A stretch of 24,706 nucleotides of DNA. Origin: Gracilariopsis chorda. Taxonomy: Eukaryota > Rhodophyta > Florideophyceae > Gracilariales > Gracilariaceae. Positions 18,611 to 24,706 of the stretch are shown piece by piece. The stretch is from positions 1 through 24,706 of the forward strand of contig NBIV01000591.1 in NCBI GenBank assembly GCA_003194525.1, in the 5' to 3' direction. Numbering within the stretch: the stretch's first letter is position 1; each line of letters opens with the position of its first letter. The notes under the pieces are model-generated. The model did no database searches. It saw only the letters and a list, made by a program, of their open reading frames with translations, and was not told the origin of the DNA. Made by a program: the position numbers and the translations under genes.

Positions 18611-19610
18611 CGCCGCTGACCGCTGCCGCTATCCCTTTCCGTATCGTTCGTCTGTCGCCGCTTTCCCTCACCGCCGTTCATCCGTTTCGCTGTTGTTGCC
18701 TCTTTCGTCGTTGCGTCGGGTGTCTTGATCCCATTGTTGGTCGGTGTTGGTCATTCTCCTTTGGTTTGCGTTCCTCCCTGAGGGCGTTGTGGTGGTAGTG
18801 GTTCGACGTTTACTTCCTATCGTTGTTGAGTTGGGCCTCCGTTGTTGCCCGTGTTGTCGATCGCTATCTACTTTGTGTGTGACACTCCCTCTATCTTCTG
18901 TTTTGGGATCCCCGAGTCGTTTGTCGAGTCGTATCCGTGAGGTCGAGTCGGTCTAGTTTCGAAGTCTGGGCTCCGTGATCGTGTGCTCAGCAGTTGTTTG
19001 TTTTTTGTGTTTCTTAATCATCATCTGGTGTCCAGTGCGACGAGCGGTTGATCCGGGTTACTTTGGGTGATTCCAGGTATCCGGGGACGTGAGCCTGGCG
19101 GCTTGAACCAAAGCGGGTGTACTGTCGAGCGGCTTCCCACCGGTCCATTTGGACAGATAACGGTGACGGTCGTTAAGACCTGGTAAGTTCAGCGGGTGCA
19201 TCTGTGGACGGGGTGCCGTGGCGTACTGCGCTGGTGCGGGTGATTGAATTATTTGTTTTGATCCTGACTGCGTGTCGGGATTCTTGGCTGTTGCGAAGGT
19301 ATTCCATAACGAGCTTTTGATCCGTGCATCTGACCTTGGGCGTTTGTGCGGGGAGGCGACGTGGCGTAGGCTGACCTCCTTCTTAGGATCAGGCCGCGTG
19401 TGACCTTAAGTGGTTGCGCGTTAGCAGCGTACTTTGGTTGCCATAGTAGCTTCAGTTGCGAGGTCGCGCAAGTTCTTGCAAGAGGCGAGAGAGGGTTATA
19501 ATTGGTGAAGGCATATCTTGGGTCATTAACCATCCTCTGGAAGCCTAGTAGAGAGCGACGCATCTTCTCCTTAGACGTAGGAGAGGGAAGGCAGAAGAAG
19601 ACGTCTTGTA

Positions 19611-19684
19611 CCCGGAGCATCTCCGGGGGCCAGGGGTCCGACACCCTAGGGTAGCGGAGGTAGTTTCTCCCGTCAGTGCGCCCG
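19611..19684 (+). ncRNA. Conserved three-hairpin leader motif (C copy)
   Basis: It has the same sequence as the A copy at 7897-7970, including the 7-bp CCCGGAG/CTCCGGG stem. Confidence 0.6.
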
Positions 19685-19695
19685 AATTTGAAGTT

Positions 19696-19743
19696 TTGTT
19701 GTTGTTGTTGTCGTTGTTTTTGTTGTTATTGTTGTCGTTGTTG
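19696..19743 (+). repeat. (TTG)n microsatellite before C gag
   Basis: This is the same imperfect TTG tract as in A, about 70 bases upstream of the gag ATG. Confidence 0.8.
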
Positions 19744-19813
19744 CCATTTTTGTACTACTTAAGTGCCGTAGGTCTTTCATCGCACCTGTGCTGTTTGTTG
19801 ACATCTACCAAGC

Positions 19814-22800
19814 ATGGATTCATTCGGTGGCATCAAGATTGAAAAGTTGGGCGAGGATAACTTCCATGTATGGAAGCAAAAGGTTGAGTTGCTACTTGCA
19901 CTCAAGGACCTCGATGACCATCTTGAATCAACCAGGCCTACGGAAGATGACGAGTTGTCAGCATGGAAGAAGAAAGACGCCAAGGCCAGGGCTGTTATTG
20001 GTCTCAGCATCAGTGATGAGCATTTGGACCATGTGAGGGATACCGAGAATGCTGTGGAAATGTGGAAAGCCATTTGCGATGTGTTCCAGCGTAAAAACGC
20101 TGCTCAACCGAATCAATGCAAGACGTGCCTTCTACACAGCCAAGATGCGAGATGATGAGAAAATGTTACACTTCATCAATCGTGTTCGTCATCTTGCATC
20201 GGATCTGAAGAGCATGGCCGTAGTGGTTGAGGAGGAAGACATCGCTATGGCAATCCTATGTGGGCTACCAGACCGCTTCGAACACCTTATTGTCGCTATT
20301 GACACCACGATTGGTGATCGTAAACTCGATTTAGAGTTTGTGAAAAGTCGTTTGCTGCAAGAGGAACAGCGAATGAACGATCGTGCCAAGGAGGAGTCCG
20401 GAAGTGACACGGCTTTGGTCGGTGCGCAGTCACGAAAGAAGTCCATGGTGTGCTACTACTGTGGTAAGAAGGGCTATATCCAGAGAAACTGTTTCAAGAG
20501 ACAACGTGACGAAGCTAGCAAAGAGCAGAGTGCTGCCGCAAACCCAGCTGTGCAGACCGATCCCAGGCAACGAGAAACGAGGATGTGACAGTGACTCTGA
20601 CTTTGTTTGTCTCATTGCGACAGGTTCTGTGGAAGAAAGTATCAGTGACTGGATCATTGACTCTGGTGCCACCGCCCATATGACGTATGACGAGTCCATG
20701 TTTGACAGTTATAGCAAAAGAGAGTCTGCCGGTGTGAGTATCGGCAATGACTCGAAGCTGGAGTCTCTTGGTCATGGCAGTGTCCACCTCTATCTCGCTG
20801 TTGAAGGGCGTAAGAGCAAGTGCCGGTTGGGTGAAGTAGTGCATGTACCGAATTTAAGGTATCATCTGCTGTCAGTATCTGCGATGTGTGACCTGGGTGC
20901 GCGAGTGGTGTTTGACAAACCAAAGTATGTGTATACAAAGGCAACACCATGATCGCCCAGGGCCGTCGCATCAAAGGACTGTACTACCTATGTACCGCGA
21001 TTGAAGTACCAGAAGACATGGACAACGCACTTGTGACTGACCTGTCACTATGGCATGCTCGAATGGCTCATGTGAATGTGGATGGTATCAAACATATGGC
21101 TCGTAACGGTGTTGTGTCAGGGCTGAATGTGGACTTGAATCAATCGATGGATGTGTGTGACTCTTGTGTAGTGGGAAAATCTACACGTGCTGCAACTCCC
21201 AAGCAAGGGGGGGAACGGGCTTTGCACCCATTGGACCTAGTGCATTCGGACATTTGTGGTCCAATCCAAGTAGGTTCCTTGGGAGGTTCACGCTACTTCG
21301 TCACATTCATCGATGATCACTCCCGTTTTTGCTTCTTGTACATTCTCAAGACCAAGGATGAGGTGTTCCACGTGTTCGTGAAGTGGCTCAAGATGGTTCA
21401 AAATCAGAGTGACCGACATGTGAAAACCATCACCGCACGTGAGTCTGTGCTACATGCGTTACGCACAGACAATGCTGGTGAATATGTGTCAAAGAAGTTT
21501 TTCACAAGAACTTGAACGTCACGGTATTGAACATCAGCGAACGGTGCCTTACAATCCACATCAGAATGGTCTGGCCGAACGGTTCAACCGAACACTCATG
21601 GACTTGGTGAGATCGATGCTGCATCACAAGAAACTGCCAAAGAGCTTCTGGGCTGAAGCATTGAACGTTGCAGTGTATGTGCGCAATCGAGTCACCTGCA
21701 AGGCCCTTCCAAGTGACGTGACACCACTCGAGATGTGGAGTGGATATGAACCTGACTTGAGCAATCTGCGTGTGTTCGGTAGCCGATGCTGGTACAAAGT
21801 GGTGGACCACAAGCTGAAGAAGCTGGAGCAACGTGCCGTGGAGGCGATCTTTATTGGGTACACATCTGGATCGAACGGTTATAAACTGTGGGATGCGCAA
21901 AAGAAGAAGGTGTTTGTGTCGAGAGATGTGAGGTTTGACGAATGTAGTGGTTCAGATCAAGGTACTGACCAGGTTGATGATGACGACTATGCTGAGATCG
22001 ACATCTCGGACAAGCCGAAATCAAACATCACCTCCACCTCTACTAAACCCACCGATGCTGCCCAAGTTGAACCCGCTGCACCAGATACTCCACCAGAAGA
22101 AGCTTCAGGCAGTGGCCAGGATGAGCTCACAGCTGAGACAGAAGTTGAGCCAGACGTACCAGATCCACAACCACTTCGGAGATCCACTCGTGAGCGTAGA
22201 GCGCCTACCTCGTGGTGGCGCGGAACTGCCCTACTCACTGCCAGTGATGACGTCCCATCCTCATACTCCGATGCCGTGTCACGTCCTGATTCAAAAGCAT
22301 GGACCAAGGCCATGAACAGTGAGTACGAGTCTCTGATGGAGCATGACACATGGGAGTTAGTGCCAAGGCCAGCTGACAGCAACGTGATATCATCCAAGTG
22401 GGTATTTGTGCAAAAATATGAGGCTGGCGACAACGATGAACCGATAGTGAGGTACAAGGCTCGTGTGGTGGCTCGAGGGTTTCTGCAGATCGAAGGTGTA
22501 GACTTCTCCGAGACGTATGCACCAGTGGTCAAATTCACATCCATTAGAATGATTCTGTCCATTGTAGCAGTGCAGGACTATCATCTGCACTAGATGGATG
22601 TGAAGACTGCATTATTGAATGGCGACCTGGAAGAAACTGTGTACATGGAGCAGCCGGACGGAATTCATCAAACCTGGGAACGAGGACTTGGTATGCCTTC
22701 TCAAGAAAGCCATCTATGGGCTACGACAGGCATCAAGGCAGTGGTTTGCAAAGATGTACTTGTTCCTCGTTGGTTGGATGGGTCTGAAGCCAAACGTCGC

Positions 22801-23834
22801 AGACGAGTGCGTCTACACCGGAGAGGTACTGGGAGCGCTTGTGATCATTGCTCTTTATGTGGACCATTTGCTCATTGCGAGTCCAAGTATGGAGACAATG
22901 AATCGCGTAAGGGGTGAACTGTCAAAACGTTTTCAGATGAAGGATCTCAGTGAAGCGCGCATGGTACTTGGGTTCGAGATCCATCGTGATCGATCCAAAA
23001 GACAGCTGTACCTGACACAGTCTGCATACACGCGTAAGGTCTTAGAACGTTTTGGCATGTTGCAGTGCAAACCAATGGACACTCCCATGGACTCCGGTGC
23101 TGACCTCACTAAGGTAGAAGAGCCTCTGACGAACATCCCGTATCGCCAGGTGATCGGTTGTCTGATGTATCTCTCTGTTGGCACTCGACCGGACATCTCG
23201 TTTGCAGTGTCCAAGCTAGCCAAATATGTCGAGAAACCTGGAGAGACTCATTGGAAAGCGGTCAAGCGTGTTCTGCGTTACCTCAATGGCACTCGCTCCC
23301 TCGGACTTACTTATGGCACCACGACTGATACATCAGCTGTATGGATACGTAGACTCTGACTGGGCAGGTGATACATCCAACCGCAAGTCCACCAGTGGGT
23401 ATGTGTTCATGAGGTGCGGTGCTCCTGTGTCTTGGAGCTCGCGCCAACAGGAAGTAGTTGCATTGTCTAGCGCTGAGGCTGAGTATGTGAGTCTGTGCAG
23501 TGGGACGAAGGACGCGATCTGGCTGAGACGACTGTGGAGTGGCATTGGCAACGCAAGTGGACTACACGTGGATGAGTCAGTGACGCTAATGGTTGAGCCC
23601 ACAACTGTGTACGTGGACAACCAAGGTTGCATCGACCTTGCTCGAAATGGAGTTGTGAACAAGCGTACTAAGCACATTGATATTCGCTTTCACTTCACCA
23701 GAGAGGCTCTACGCGACAAAGCCGTCCAGTTGCAGTACTGTTCCACGGAAGACATGGTTGCCGATATGCTGACGAAAGCGCTCGGTCGAGTTAAGCTGGC
23801 AAGGTTCCGCGGTGACTGTGGCTTGCTCCCTTAG
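19814..23834 (+). pseudogene. Element C Gag-Pol polyprotein, multiply frameshifted
   Basis: The product is the same as in A. Relative to A there are one-base gains near 20093-20097, 20563-20566, 21498-21502, 22662 and 23333, losses near 20916 and 23828, and a TAG at 22591-22593 where A has CAG. Most indels fall in short homopolymers. The zinc knuckle has Tyr for His (20475-20477). The protease keeps DSGA and the integrase keeps Tyr where A has its stop. RT has YVDH at 22856-22867, as in A. RNase H motifs are present. The last indel changes the C-terminal residues. It makes no intact protein unless the indels are assembly errors. Confidence 0.93.
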
Positions 23835-23852
23835 ACCTTTGAAGTCAGTGAC

Positions 23853-23862
23853 AGAGGGGGGG
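23853..23862 (+). other. Polypurine tract of C
   Basis: AGAGGGGGGG ends at the base before the TGTTGG start of the 3' LTR, identical to A. Confidence 0.85.
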
Positions 23863-23944
23863 TGTTGGCAGTAGTACCTGTGCTGTCACTGAAAACCAAA
23901 TGTTCCGGGGAGCATGGGCTGTTTTAGAGGGTACCTCTGCAAAA

Positions 23945-23956
23945 GCGCATATGCGC
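23945..23956. promoter_or_regulatory. U3 palindrome GCGCATATGCGC (C 3' LTR)
   Basis: A perfect palindrome, same as in A. Confidence 0.5.
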
Positions 23957-24548
23957 GTGTGCGCGAACCCAACGTGAAATCTGGCTTCTGATTGGCTACT
24001 GCAAATGTACATATGCAACGTGGTGCGTACAAGTGGTATGGCATAACTGGATCGGTTGGACACACCCACGTGTCCAGCTACTACAGTGGTCACAGTGTAC
24101 GTTGTGTGCAGGGGATACTGATGAAGTGGTTGACACCTGGTACAAGTGGTACAGCAGTGGTTGGTACAATGGTAAGGTGCGCATGCACTGTCAACAGGTT
24201 TACACATGCACGGGTATATTGATGACGTGGGTGTTGTGTGCATTGCCACATGATGACATGGCACTAACACCACAGGTTACGTGCCGACTTACCGTGACGT
24301 GTTGACTTACCGTGATGTGTTGGCATGTGCTGGCGTGTGTTGGAGTCGTGAATTTGTGCCTTGTCATGGTCATGTGTATGCACGTAACTATTACAGAACA
24401 TTGGTGCGTTGGTGTGCGTTGGTGTAATGAGGTTGTGCTGAGCTGGCTATGTCATGTTAGATGATGATTGGTAGTATTGAGTGTCCCTGCTTAGTGGTTT
24501 AGGTTTTACTTGTAGTTGGTGTTCCCGCGCAATTCGAGTTTAGAGTGG

Positions 24549-24556
24549 TATATAAG
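24549..24556 (+). promoter_or_regulatory. TATA box of C 3' LTR
   Basis: TATATAAG is at the family-typical position; it would fire outward into the B LTR. Confidence 0.6.
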
Positions 24557-24641
24557 ATGTGCTGAAGGACCTCCAAGTAAATCAAAGCCAGAGCTGGCGA
24601 ACTTCCCTTCCATCCCCTCAACTTCCTTTCAACTTTCAACA

Positions 24642-24706
24642 CATAATAACAATGCATATAGCATTTTGCAGTAGCCAACCACATTGCTGTTTCACGTTGG
24701 GTTTGA
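24642..24706 (-). repeat. 5' LTR of element B, outer part (resumes after C)
   Basis: After CATAA, the sequence AATGCATATAGCATTTTGC and onward to CACGTTGGGTTTGA matches the B 3' LTR from about 5149 to 5205. This proves that C sits inside the B LTR. The remainder, with the palindrome and the outer LTR end, lies beyond the window. Confidence 0.9.

Larger units (their letters stand above)
18611..19813 (+). mobile_element. Element C: untranslated leader
   Basis: This leader is collinear with and nearly identical to the A leader. The splice-donor-like site reads CTGGTAAGTT near 19180, closer to consensus than in A. No credible gene; the antisense frame that is 157 codons in A is disrupted here. 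Confidence 0.85.
17836..24641 (+). mobile_element. Element C: complete but defective copia retrotransposon
   Basis: C is the same family as A and nearly identical along its whole length. The order is 5' LTR, iMet primer site, leader, broken gag-pol, polypurine tract, 3' LTR. It lies in the 5' LTR of B in the opposite orientation, since B LTR sequence resumes right after it. Its coding region has seven one-base indels and a nonsense codon relative to A. Confidence 0.95.
23863..24641 (+). repeat. 3' LTR of element C
   Basis: This 779-bp LTR has full-length TGTTG/CAACA ends. The palindrome is at 23945-23956, the 18-bp tandem at 24295-24330 and TATATAAG at 24549-24556. Confidence 0.95.

Noticed and set aside
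1..24706. CRISPR arrays, rRNA, tRNA genes, bacterial operons or an envelope gene
   Set aside because: No regular short repeats with spacers, no RNA gene signatures, and no frame downstream of RNase H in any element; the order integrase before RT is copia-type.

Overview
The window is eukaryotic repeat DNA. I see no host gene, and essentially every base can be assigned to one of six nested Ty1/copia-type LTR retrotransposons, called A to F here. Support comes from Gag-protease-integrase-RT-RNase H order, LTRs bounded by TG...CA, 5-bp target duplications, and primer-binding sites complementary to the anticodon arm of initiator tRNA-Met. The species cannot be fixed. A repeat-rich protist such as an oomycete is only a weak guess; GC is near 50% and codon use is balanced.

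Layout on the + strand. 1-642 leader and 643-1372 5' LTR of F (minus orientation, body off the left edge). 1373-2367 decayed RT/RNase H remnant of E (minus), apparently interrupted by F on one side and D on the other. 2368-3108 LTR, 3109-3897 primer site and leader, and 3898-4613 gag start of D (plus). 4614-5346 3' LTR of B, which cuts D's gag. 5347-6101 3' end of B pol (minus). 6102-12924 complete element A (plus), inserted in B pol with a perfect TGGCT duplication. 12925-16518 gag-pol of B, 16519-17305 leader and primer site of B, 17306-17835 part of the B 5' LTR. 17836-24641 complete element C (plus, same family as A), inserted in the B 5' LTR. 24642-24706 the B 5' LTR resumes and runs off the window. 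The inferred order is E first, then D into E, B into D, and A and C into B; F into E is undated relative to these.

Coding state. B reads as one 1449-residue Gag-Pol frame once A and one target-site copy are disregarded, so B looks coding-competent until A landed. A has one in-frame stop in integrase and an altered protease active site. C has seven single-base frameshifts and one nonsense codon. A and C both carry YVDH in place of the catalytic YVDD of reverse transcriptase.

The most interesting signals lie outside the proteins. A three-hairpin leader motif is shared by three divergent families. A palindromic CANNTG site in U3 stays palindromic despite substitutions. D has an LTR resembling family A joined to a leader and gag resembling family B. 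All leaders use half-tRNA style priming.
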